NCBI GenBank assembly: GCA_963942565.1
Contig: OZ012685.1
Location: 57,451,917 to 57,515,916, forward strand
Reading direction: 5' to 3'
Length of the DNA stretch: 64,000 nt
From: Maea johnstoni
Taxonomy: Eukaryota > Annelida > Polychaeta > Spionida > Magelonidae
The position numbers and the translations under genes were made by a program. Below the pieces are notes generated by a model that was not told where the DNA came from, did not search any database, and saw only the letters and a program-made list of their open reading frames with translations. Of the stretch, positions 1 through 12,600 are shown one piece after another (the stretch's first letter is position 1; each line of letters opens with the position of its first letter).

Positions 1-675
1 ACTTTGTAGAACCATTTAGCCCAGGCATGTTTGTGCAGTATTGTAGATCCTGTTTTAGGCTATATCTAACAAATGCACATGGTACTCTGCCATTTCTGGT
101 GCTAGGTGGATAAGAGCCTTTTGTTGCAAGGACCTAGGTGAAGCTACCTGTGCTTTGTTAAATCTCTCCAGTCTACTGTTCGTCAAATATTTACTGCCTT
201 GTAGGGTAAACAGACTGGAGTAGACTAACGGACTTACTTAGCATTTCTCCAACCTGCTCAGAAAAGACCCATGGTTATGCCAGTCCCAGTTTGTATTAAA
301 ATACAATATCACTGGAAATCAGTTTTGCTGTCATATAAAATTTTCATATAAAGTTTTCACCCATAAAAAAGAAAAGCATTCTAAGGAGACTCACTCATTC
401 AAATCGAGGTGTCATGGAGACAGCGGGTTTTGCTATCTTTAAAATTGCCATCCATATCTGAAGAATGTTTATTCAATCAAGCTTGAATAATGCCCAATCT
501 AAGGATCTCTAAGCTGTAGTCACATGTATCATCAGAATGCACCAGGGGGGCTCAGGATTTTGCTATCTTTAACAACGCCATCCATTTCCCAAGGATATTT
601 CTTCAGCAGCAATCTAGCTGTATTCAAGCGTGTATATGAGTGTCATGTGTGAATGGTGTGTGTTTTGTTCTGCAG

Positions 676-3600
676 GTGCTGGATGAACTGGATGAGGATG
701 CCATAGATCTCACGGAGGAGGAGGAGAAGGAGCTGCTGGCAGAGGTAAACATTGGTACCCTGGGCTGCTCTTAGATGTGCACTACACACACTTATCGCGC
801 CTTCTTTAAGTGATTTTATACAAAAATCAATACAGGCTGGAATATCATGCACAATAAACAATATTTAATTGTTCGGGTAGTGAAAAAGTAATAACAAGAT
901 TTGAGTAGCATAGGAATAGTCCTTTCTAATGCTAACTCCATTACTGGCAGTTGAATTTAAGATTTCCTGATATTTTTCCGGCGTGTCATGTATAGCCTCA
1001 CATTATAAATTTACATAATATTAAGGAGGCACAATTGATACCAATAATAGTTTAATTAAACTCTCACAAATATCTGTGTGTAAATGGGACAGCCAAATAT
1101 TTCAAATTAGTCTTCCCGAGTTCCCGCTCACCAGGTACCGCCACTGTAAATGCCAATGATTGCCTTCAAGGGTGCAAATTCAATTCCAATGAAAAACGAA
1201 AAAAAATTGCCTTCCCTAGCTTTTAATATTTTTGCTGTAATGAACAATGTGTGTATGTTTTAGAATGAGGTGCCTATGGAGGTTGAGAAGACTGAAGAAA
1301 AAGCAGAACCAGCGGCAGAGGCGGTTAAAGCAGAGGAGAAAAAAGGTAAAAATCGACGGAACAAGGAACGCTGCTCATCACTGTCTAATGCTGCAACTGG
1401 CATGATCTTATGATGAGAGTAAAATCTTGCCACCACTGAAACCTGTGTCAGCCATAACACTGTTCTCATCAACATCTTACCGTGGGAATTTTTATAGCTG
1501 ATGTGGGAAGGGTATTCATTTAAAAACTATGTACGTGAAACTGATTTTGGATTTAATGAGTTAACAGTACACTGCGCAAAGAAGTAAAAAAAATTGTTTA
1601 CCTTTTTTACGGTTTTACGGTAATATTATAAAAGCAAATCCACATTAGGCTTTATATTTTAAAGTTTTATCTATTGATTTCTTGGTTCAAAAATTGTAAA
1701 TTTTCTTAATAAGTGTGGATGTTTTGAAGAAAGTCGTCTTTGACATGTTGATGGTAGTTGTTGATGAGGGCAGTGATAGTCAAGTCCAGTAAACCAGAAA
1801 GTAGTTTAAGGAAGTGATTTGTGTGGGAAGTATTAATATTATTAGGAAAGGAGTGGGAGAGAGAGACGTACATTTCTTGCCTGAGAGGGAGAGAAAGGGA
1901 GATCTGACCATCTTCTGTGCCTTGGACAGTTCAGTACAGTCATGATGAAGCAACGTTCACACCTGGAATCTTGGTATAGCCAACGGGACGCCTAAGGATT
2001 TTGAATGTGATGATTGATTTGGAGACGGTTGGATGAATGTCCTCATCATGTTGTAGTGACTTACAAGTTGACTGATCAACTTTGAATATATGCAAGATCG
2101 ATTGAGATGCCAATATTGTGATTTCTTCAAGAAGACGATTGCCGACAACCAAGATTTTACACAACTTTCATGCCGGATTGTCCAACAGAAAACTATTATG
2201 CTGGTGTACATTTTTCAAATTGGCGAACAGGCCACCCACATCGCCACAGATAGTTGAGGCTAAGGCCTAAACTCAGAAACATCATTTGGTCTGTAGAATC
2301 TGGATCTATAAGTTCATTTATGTGACTTCTACAATGACTTAAGTGAATTCCCAACTTGCTACAGCTGCTACATTATTACAGTGACTACAAGATATCTAGA
2401 AAACTCAAGACATCTTTGATGAGGACTCAACAACACCTAGGTTATTATGACCTGCGAGTAGGACATCCAAGTTTCTGACACTGGTGAATGTTTTACCACC
2501 TGTGTTGTTAAAACGAGCGTGTGTGCAACCTGCAGAAGAAAAAAGAAGGTTATGTATCATTACAAGGCTTGATGGACTTCCCATGTGTCTACAATGGAGC
2601 TTTGTGTAGAGATGTCTCCTACACTGTTGCCATGCACCATACTCCGGCGAGTTGAAGGAAGAGATTTGGCTGACCAACTGCCCAGCTGTGTTGAATGACA
2701 ATATGCTCTCCCACCAATGGTATTGGGTTATGATAGAGAAGTAAACAAGGAAAATATTGTTGCATTCAGGATATACTAATATTCAATCCTAGCATTGTTC
2801 TAATAATTAAGCAACATTTTCTTGGAAATATATTCTGGCTGGTACAGGTTTGTGGTATTGCGTAACTCTAACTTAAAGAACAAAAGAACTGAAATACAGA
2901 GCTAACTAGCTTATATTTCTAGCCAGGTAAGTCTGTACACAGAATCACTGTTATGATCATTTGAAATTGCATACGGCGGGTGAGAAGAATTTGTGTTTTC
3001 TTTACATGCGTTCAATAGTTTTTCTGCATAATTTCTATATAGAATCTGAGCCTGGCTCAGAAAATGAGACAAAAGAGAAGGCAGCAGCAGCAGCAGAAGC
3101 CGCCGCGGTAGCCGCTCCAGTGGAGGACAAGGTAGAGCCGGAGAAGCAGGCTCCCGCGGCTGATGTGCCCGCCAAAGTGGAGGAGAAAGCTGCTCCCAAA
3201 GAAGAACAAGCAAAGCCCGTTGCGAACGCTGCCGCGGCGCCAGCAGCAAACGCTAAACCAGCGAATTCCTCCGCGTCGTTGAAGGAAAACAGTCCTCCTG
3301 CCCCGCCCGACCCCAGCAGTGTGCCAGTCATGAACCCCCTCACTGTGGAGGACACCATCGCCCTCGACACCTCCGACTCCCGCAAAGACGACGACGTGTC
3401 CCTCATTGTCCATGTTGACGACACGCAGAATGATCTGGATGCAGACATTCTGGTGTCAGCAGCTAAACAGGGAGATAAGAAGGGGGCGGGGAAAGCCGTG
3501 GTGAGTGAGAAAGAGGCTGCCCCGAGCGATGGTGAGGGCGCCACCGAGAAGGAGGTGGCGAGTGAGCCCGCCGCCGCGGCCAAGAGTGCGGACGACGAGG

Positions 3601-6600
3601 TGGTCGTTATCGAGGAGACCAAGGCCGTCGAGGATGCGGAGGCGGAGAAGGTGGAGGGGCAGGCAGTGGTTGAGAAAACCGAGGCTAAAGATGACACAAA
3701 AACAGAGGTTGTAATCATCGAAGATGATAAAAAAGAAGAATCGTCCGCCGCCGCCCCGGCTGCCGCAGAGAAGGAAGACAAAAGCAAGAGGTTGGTTTGG
3801 TTTGTATGAAGCCTCCTATTCCACTTGTGGTGGGATTAGTATTCACTGATCTCTGGGTACAATTCCATCTCGTAGAAAAACCAAACATCTAGCTATCATT
3901 AATTGTTTACATCCAGTGCTAAGCCTGAAATTTACCACTAATAGAATTTGCCATATTCTGCTTCAGTGTGTATTCACAAAAAAAAGCTATACAAGCGAAC
4001 TCTATACCATATACTGGGAAAACATGATATTCCTCTTGGAAAAAACAAAGATTACTCTTTATTACAAGACTGCATGGTAATCCATGACAAAATCTATCAA
4101 CATGACTGCTAAACAGGAATAGCAACTTGAAATTGCTCATAATCATAATCATGAACCCATTGCTATGATTTTTGATGGGGAAGGACAAAGTCTGCATGGC
4201 TAGAAAGCAGTTTTGCATAGTCCAAGTTCATTCATATTCTAACTTGCGTACATGATATGGTACAAAATGAGTTGCTAATAAGCTAAAGTATTAAGAATTG
4301 TTTAAAATCTTAACTCTTATACAGCAATCAAGGTTCATAAATGGATAGACCCACACTCAATATGTGTATCTAGGCGCCAGCATTTCATCCCTTTTCTGTA
4401 CTTCCATATTCACTCACAGTTAGAAAGGCCTTAATTCTCCATGGTATAATTCTTTTGCCCCCGGTACCGTTCACCTGAAGGCTGGGTACAGTATGCATGA
4501 TTGGTTGCAAGTGCTGCCCCCTATCTGTCATCCCCCTCAACTAGTCTGTTTCTGTCTACATTCTCCATCCATCTAGAGTCCAGCTGCCGAGGTTCCACTA
4601 TTTCTATTGGAGGACATGGTCACATGACCCATTCAACCGACAGGTCTAACGCTTTTTGATATAAGGAAAATCTAAGGAGTACATGTCTGGGTAGTAGATA
4701 TGCCCTTATTGGTATAATGCTGCTATACAATAAAAGTCAAGTGCGAGTGTGTGATAAAATGAGGTATTTGATGCATGTGGATGTTTTAGTTTCCTGTTTC
4801 CTCTCCAGGTGGCGTATGGTGTAAGCTATTAATTTCCTCAGCACTGATATTAATCTGTATTTATGTTGCATTGCAGTGCCCCTAGTGGCAAAGAGGCTAA
4901 GCCTGCGGCAAAGGATGCAAAAGGTATGTGCTTGCTCTATCTTCTTATCAGCTATGCTTTACATATAGTACCAACCTTTACCCTAGTTAGTGTTACTACA
5001 GAAGTATGATACATTTTTGCATGAATTCTTTTAAACGCCAAAGGTTTTGACTTCAATCAAACTTGATTGCTATATCGGAATGGCCTCCTATAATCATTAA
5101 TTGGCCAACTTCAAGTCCCAAATCAGGTCCACACTCATATGCAATAGACTCCATCAATATACAGCTAAATGAATATGAGCTCTTGTGGAAAGGGCCAAAA
5201 GTGGTCTCTAAAGTAGATGAAATGTAAGGGATTTTCCATCTAGGGGACTATGTTTTTGTTGTATGGTCTTTATTGATTCTCTTCATCGGGTTTGACTAAG
5301 TTTTTCCTGTCCTGTTTTACTCTAGATACAAAAGTTGCTGCCAAGAACACTCCTGGTGGTCGCAACCTGTGGGTGAGTGGACTGTCTGCTACAACACGTG
5401 CCACAGACCTCAAGACACTCTTCAGCAAATATGGAAAGGTGATTATCTCACTCCTTGTCAGGAAAACCACTTTGTATTATGCAATTTTGAATGGATTTGA
5501 CACTTTTTGTACACCAGTCTCTATAGGTCTGACTACATTGTAAGGTATTTTCCACCTGGGGGATCCTGTCTTTATTAATCAACAGGTGTTCTCTAGCTCA
5601 GGTTTTCTTGAATATCAAGATGATATAGACTCCTTCCTTGTAAGGAAAACCACTTAGTATTGCACAATTTCTAGTAAATTTGATGCTCCATAGAAAATAT
5701 TAGGAAGGATGTTTACTGTTCACTTAGCAATATTGGTTCATGTTTATCTTTCGAAACCATACACCGATACACGGTACCATTTCGTAAGTAGTACACATCC
5801 ATACAACTTCAAAAGCATGTGTGGACAAATTATGTCTTCACCCATATTTCCAAGCTGATGATTGTTTATCTTTTTCCAGGTGGCTGGAGCTAAGGTGGTT
5901 ACCAATGCCAAGAGCCCAGGCTCCCGTTGCTATGGGTTTGTCACCATGTCAACCCTGGATGAGGCATCCAAGTGCATCCAGCACCTGCACAGGACTGAAC
6001 TGCATGGCAAGATGATCTCAGTGGAAAGGGTAAGGACTCAGTGGATTATGGTCTCAGACTGCAGGGCGTCTGGGCATCATCTGGACACCCAAATCCCCTA
6101 AAATCACACATCAGAAAACCCCCAAAAATGTGTGACATTTAAAAACAAATGTCAATTTCAAGCAGATACTTGAATATTTTCACCCCCATTTGTCTCTCAA
6201 GACATTGCATAAGGATATGCAACCTTTACTCACTAAGTAAATAGAGGTGAACTTGGCTACCCCGGACCACTGTACGCCAGACTTTTGGCTATGACAGACA
6301 ATATGCTTGGTCCCAGTCCCATGCATATCAAGTACATGTATTGGACCATGCGTAGGCCAGATTCTGTATGCTGGAACTGGGCTACCACAGATCAATATCC
6401 CGGCACACACAATGCTATTTACGATGTATTTAGCATTGTGTATGCCAGACAAACGCGTGTCTAGCAGTCGGCTTATTCCCGCTGAGACTAAGACATGTGC
6501 TGAGTTACGTTCGGCCAGACAGCACTTAGTTTGCACCGTCTGGTAGTTCGTGTAGCAGATGAATACATGTATAATAAAAGTTCAGCCAGGCATATTCTTT

Positions 6601-9600
6601 TGCTCTTTTGACTTTTATACCTATGAAATGAGGTTCCCAATGCAATAGCATACACACTTGCATATGGCATACATATTTTCTTGGTTCCACTTGGTCCGTC
6701 AAAACCGAGTTCACCTGTACATGTTTATGGTTGTAGTTGCCACTCCCTTGGAAATAGTATTAATTAAGTACTTGTTGATAAATGAATAATATTCCAGTAT
6801 TGGTTACCTTTTCTGGAATGTGCTTATTTCTCTGCAACTGCTGAAGGTTTGGTCACAAGCAAAATCAAGTTCAGGCAGATTTTCTTCAGATATCTGAATA
6901 TGAATTACAAGGAAGGGTTGCTCTAAGTTTCTTCATGTTTTCAAAATGGTGTATCTGGCATTCATTACTTGTTTGTTAGAGGATTTCATGACAAATATAA
7001 ACACATTGTTCAGTTTGTATTGTTTGTTACTCTTGTTGATATTATGTTCACAGGCCAAGAATGACCCTGCTCCTCCCTCAAAGAATACTGCAGCTAAGAA
7101 GGCAGAGGGGAAACCCCCAGGAAGTGCAGAGAAGAAAACTGACAAAGCTGCAGTAGAGAAAAAGGAAGGTGAGAATCTAGAGAGGGCATTTTTATTGCAT
7201 GTTTTTCTTAGAAAGCTAGATGAGCAGATTGGATTTTTTTTAAATTAAGGGTTAGAATTGTCCATGCAAGATTATCTTCTCATGAGTAACAATTTAAACA
7301 CTTGATTTAATGATGCCGTGTGATAAATGTTATTTTTTGATACCGTTAAACATCCTAGGGAAGACCACTCACCAGATCGCCTAAAGCAGTTGTAAACGAG
7401 TGTTCAGCTTGACTTTCAAGTGAAAATGATGTTATGTTTTGCCTAGGAAATGTCTGTGTGTGGAAGTTCTTCATTAACCAATGGTCTTTTAAAGAAGACT
7501 AAGACTTTTATGCTTTTGACTGAAAACAGAATACACCTTGTGTATTGTACTGTTTGCTTGGGAGAAGTTAATATCTGTAAAGTCTCTCGGAATTTTGAAT
7601 TGCGAGGTATAACAGGGATTTCTATTAGTCCTCTTAGAATGAGTAAGTATATTTTGTTGTATTGCAGGAGAGAAGAAAGAGGGAGTGAAGAAGGAGGGTG
7701 AGAAGAAGGAAGTTGAGAAGAAGGACTCACGGCGTCCCATGCGGCCGCGGGACTCCCACAGGGATGACAGGCGCCGGCCATCCTACAGGGACAGACGGCC
7801 TGGAGCTCCATACAGACGCTACTCAGGAGGTAAGTCCTACAACATATCCTTTACTCTCATTGTATAATCCAGTAGCGTGATCAAGGAAAAAGTTCTATTT
7901 TAGGAGTCAGATTAACCTGATAGCTAGAAAATTTCCGTCAATATCATTTATTAAGCTTAAACTTAGGGCATCCCGCCAGGGTGGATGTAGACTTCCAAAA
8001 GTGGTGCACATCTTTATAGGGTCATATCAAATTGTACAATATAGTTACTGCCATTCAAGGCCAAATGATGGGTCAGTATGTAATGGTGACGGCAACTAAA
8101 GTCAAATACTTGGGAAAACGCCTACTAAATCACAGTCACTGATAAAGGTTCCATCCTCAGTTCTTAATCATGAACCGGTCATATATGTGCTGCTGTTTTG
8201 TCATTTTTATCTGTTAAGCAAGGTCTTCGTGAGGATTTTAAGTGTTCCCCAGAAAAATTCCTGTCTGAGGGGTCTTGGTTCATTCAGGTTATGAAATGTC
8301 TAGCACCACTGAGCAATGTGTTTGTTAATTTTGTAGGTAAACCGCGGACGGTTGTGATGGACAGAAAGAAGGGTGAACCTGTTGTAAGTGTGAAGAAGGG
8401 TGATCAGAAGGAGGGCAGCCGCAGTCGCCATGACAGCAAGGAGAAGATGCACAGCCCGCGCTCCACCTCCAGTGCTGGCAAACGGGGCGAGGAGAAACCC
8501 AAGTCTGAGGAGAAGACTGAAGCTAAGGAGGCCGAGAAGAAAGAGGGAGAGGAGGCCAGCGTGGAGAAGAAAGAGGGAGAGACAGAGGGGGAGGCTGGAA
8601 AAGATGGAGAAAAGAAGGACATCCTCTCATTTTCAAAGATAAAGGTAAACGCCCATTTATCAAATTCATATGCATGCAAATTTTCTTTGCTATTAATTTG
8701 CAGTTTTGCATAGGATTGGTGAATTATTTTGTATGTCTTGTCAAAAGCAATCTCTGTGGATTTTGGATTGGCATGCGATTCATGTTCTATTGTCAGTGCA
8801 ACAGCACCATAGGAATCTCATACACTCACTCTGCACCAGCAACACCACACTTAGCAATACTTTTTACATGTAATTAACCCTTATGCTGCTTGCTAGATAA
8901 TTTGGCCAATACAAAATGATTAAAAAAAACAGGGGAAAATTTTTTAAATTCCTGGCACATGAGTACTCATCTGAGAATATTCAGCAGAGCTGTTGAATGA
9001 ATACCAACATGGCAGAGTTTCGATGGTTTTCAAAATTTGTGCTTTGGGCGAAAGTAGCCTCAGCATTGGAAGGGTATAGAATTCACTTGGCTCTTTTATG
9101 ATTTCATAGCCGTTTAAACCTTGATTTCTTTTGTATGCCTTTTCAAAACTGCAGTTTCTTCATTCAGTAGTTCAGTGCTTAACAATCACTATCTTCCTTC
9201 TGTAGGCTGTAGTTCCTGATAAGGTAAGATATCGCCTAACTGAATGGAAAATAACACTGGTCTCAGTAACAGGTGCATTTGCGGTAGTAATGTAGCTTAT
9301 GCCTTGCCATATTTAGTAGATTGCATCTAAGTCTGCTCTGTCAATGTAGAGGTGCAGTGACGTGGCTGGTAAATATAGCTGGCAGGCTTTATTCAATCAA
9401 AAAGGAAAATCAACTCCAAAGAGACATGTTTGAGAAAAATAATACTAAGTGAAACCTTCACTATTCTAAATATTACTTTTACAGAGAACTTAAAATCACG
9501 TGTTCTGTTGGTTGAAAAGAAAAGCTTTTAGGTTAAGAATCAATATTATCAAAATCAGCTTATAATTGCCATGTCTTAGTGGTCCAATGCATTGTGTTCA

Positions 9601-12600
9601 GACTGCTTGTGTCTCACCATTGCAAAGGGTCTGGAGTTCAAATCGTGTTTGCTTGTGGGCAAACAAAAAATGCCTGTGATTTCTGGTTAGTCAGTGGTTT
9701 TCAATGTGTACTTCAGCTTCCTCCAATAAGCTACTGGTTAGCCACAACTTAGCTAGCTGGTGAGAGCAGTAGAAAATTATCCTCCTTTGCCATTCGATCC
9801 CTTCACTTAAACTAGGTACCCAGTTTCTTGATCTCCAGCCCTAACTACAAGCATGCAAGGGTTGATGAATAGCATAGCAGAATGCTACATGCAAAGCTTT
9901 AACAACTAATAGTGGGAAGTGGGTTCTGATTTCACCTCATCCTTATGCACTTTATCAGCGAGCTATCTTGCTAATAACAGACCATTGTAAACTTAAGTCT
10001 TTCTAGAAACTGTTCATGACTTATTTGTATCTTCATAAAAAAATCACACACTTTCATGGTATCTAGTTATAGGTTTACTGCTTAACTGTTATTTCATACT
10101 GCTCCTAAATCATTACAAGGCTATATGGTTAACACCATCTATGAGTTTTATTACATATCAGAATATCAGATATCATTATATTGTACTGGACTAACATTCC
10201 TAGAAAAGTTTGCCTGGCCTGTTCATGTATAGATGAAATTTCCCCTTCTAGACAATAGGAGTCATTTCCACTTGATAAGATGTGAAATATTTTAGTTGAA
10301 ATTCCTTTCTTAGTCAAATGTTTAGTTGGAATTCTGTTATTTATGCAAAGTAGGAGTCCTTAATCTCCAAATGACACTAACTTATGCTCATTGTTTAACA
10401 TATTTTCCTGATATAAGAGTATTTATATAATTGCAATGATTATGGTGTTATCTAACTTCTTATTATATTGCAGTTTCACTTTCTTGTAATACTTTTAAGT
10501 CTATTTTCATTGTTGTAATTTCTACAATTTTAGAAATATTCTCTAACATATACATGTATATGTAAATGAAGCAATATTGATGTCAGTGCATTATGTTTTT
10601 CAGGAGGAGAGAGAACGAGAGCGCCTGCGACAGAAGACCAGAGCATACAGGGAGGAAGAACGTCGACGTATCAGAGAGATCGAGCGCGTCTCCGAGCGCC
10701 AGAAAATGTTGACACGAAAACTGCGTGATGAACAAAGAAGACTTGAAGTGGAGCGTGAAAGAGTCAAGTGAGTTTATGTTATATGGTACTACTATATGGT
10801 AATGCTATGTATCTCCACTGATTCTAATGAAAATATCACCTGCTATCACAATACAACTAAAGATAAGTGCGTTAAGGAGTTTAAGATATAAGTGAAAGGC
10901 AATCTTAAGAGTTTACAGTTTAGCCTTAATTAATTACAAATAGGAATATATACATGTAAATAATTTAACATTGAAGTACCATAATTTCTCATTACCTTAT
11001 ATGCTTGTAGTTTTAAGATATTTATGCTTGATTGTATGATCTTATTTAAGAATCATATTTCAGTGTACTCAGTGAAATCTCTCACTATGAATACCCCAGA
11101 GATGTGAACACCTAATGTGAACACAATTTCCTTTTACAGTATCTTTTACATTATGAAAAGACCTCTGATATGTGAACACCCTGAAAAGACCTCTGAGATG
11201 TGTACACCCCCTGATGTGATCGCTTTTGTCCTTGTCCAAGGTGGTCACATCTCTGAGGTTTCACTGTGCCTGAACTGTTTTAAGTATTAGGTTTTGAAGA
11301 TGTGTGATATGTTTTTTCTAGGCTTGAGCGTGAGAGGCTGGAGAAGGAGAAGCTTGAGGCAGAGCGTATTGAGAGGGAGAGACTGAGGATCGAGCGAGAG
11401 AGGAGGGAGAAAGAAAGACTCATGGAAAGGGAAAGAGAGGAAGCTAGACGTCTGGAACAACAGAGGTGGGTCTTACTAGATACTTAATGAATAAAGATAT
11501 TACATGCAGAGATCTCTTGTGATATGTCAGACATGCTATATTTTTTTTAGTAAAAAATAGTGAATACCTGCCACCCAAGCTCAACCCTGGACCTTTCAGG
11601 TTTAGGGGGCTAATTGTTTTGGGTGTACCCTATGTTTAGCTTGTAGAAAAGGAAGCTAGAAAGTAGAAATAATACTAGTTAGGCTTAAAAGGCAGCAATT
11701 AGATTTCATCAAGTCAATGGATTTTCTGGCCTTATTCATTTCTTTAAAGTGGAACACGATACGTAATAGAAAAAAAAGAAATACACCTGAAACCATAACT
11801 AATGATGTAAATGTATTAGCTGCTGAATTAACAGTGGAATATAAACTGTTGATGGTATTTTCTTTATTTCTTTTAAGCGGTTATTACAATTACATCTACA
11901 TGTATCTCAAACTTTGTTTTGGTGGATTTCAATTGTTTTATAGCTCATGTTGCCTTTGTTCAGAAAGCACATGTTCAAGAGTAGAGTTCAGAAGTGTAGC
12001 TATGACACCCGAAAGTCAAGTCATATCTGTTTTGTATTGATATTTTGATGATTCCCATTACTATAGCTCATGTTGCCTTTCTTTAGGTACGAAGAACAGA
12101 TGAGCAGAGCTCTTAAGCGTAGCTATGAAACCCTAGAGTCCAGGCATATCTGTTTTGTTTTGATGATTCCCTTATCTATAGCTCATGTTTCCTTTGTGTA
12201 GGTATGAAGAACAGAGGAGCAGGGCTCAGAAGCGTACCTATGATACCCGAGAGCCTGGCATACGATCAGACCCCTACTGGAACGATGCCAAGCGCCCCGC
12301 TATGTCAGAACCAGCCCCCTATGATAGACCAAGCTATGGACAAGATAACAGGTATGTCAATAGTACTGTACTCAGTGTTGTTGCTGGTGCATGCACTCTA
12401 TTGTAGCATCATACATCCTTATTTGATGCTTCCTCTCTTAGTTTATCAATGATGCTTTTATAGTAGCTGCATGCACATATATTTCCTCGCTTGCATGTTC
12501 AGCACCTGCTAAGAAAAGTTAAGATTATTATCAGAAATGTATCTTTGCTTAACAGGTTTGCATACTGGAATGACTATCCTAAAATCTCTTTTTGGTTTAA

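Noticed and set aside
3505-3714. Arg-rich plus-strand frame overlapping the same exon
   Set aside because: Out-of-frame reading of GAG/GCG codons; no independent support.
3035-3787. A 250-residue open frame on the minus strand, rich in Ser/Ala/Thr
   Set aside because: It is the mirror of the Ala/Glu/Lys-rich SAFB exon 3043-3790. Its composition follows from the plus-strand codons, and it has no domain.
3791-3809. SAFB reading continuing past 3790 to a stop (RLVWFV)
   Set aside because: The phase-2 donor at 3791 joins exactly to exon 4877-4923 and leads into the conserved RRM, so read-through is not the main product, although the weak GTTGGT donor could allow some retention.
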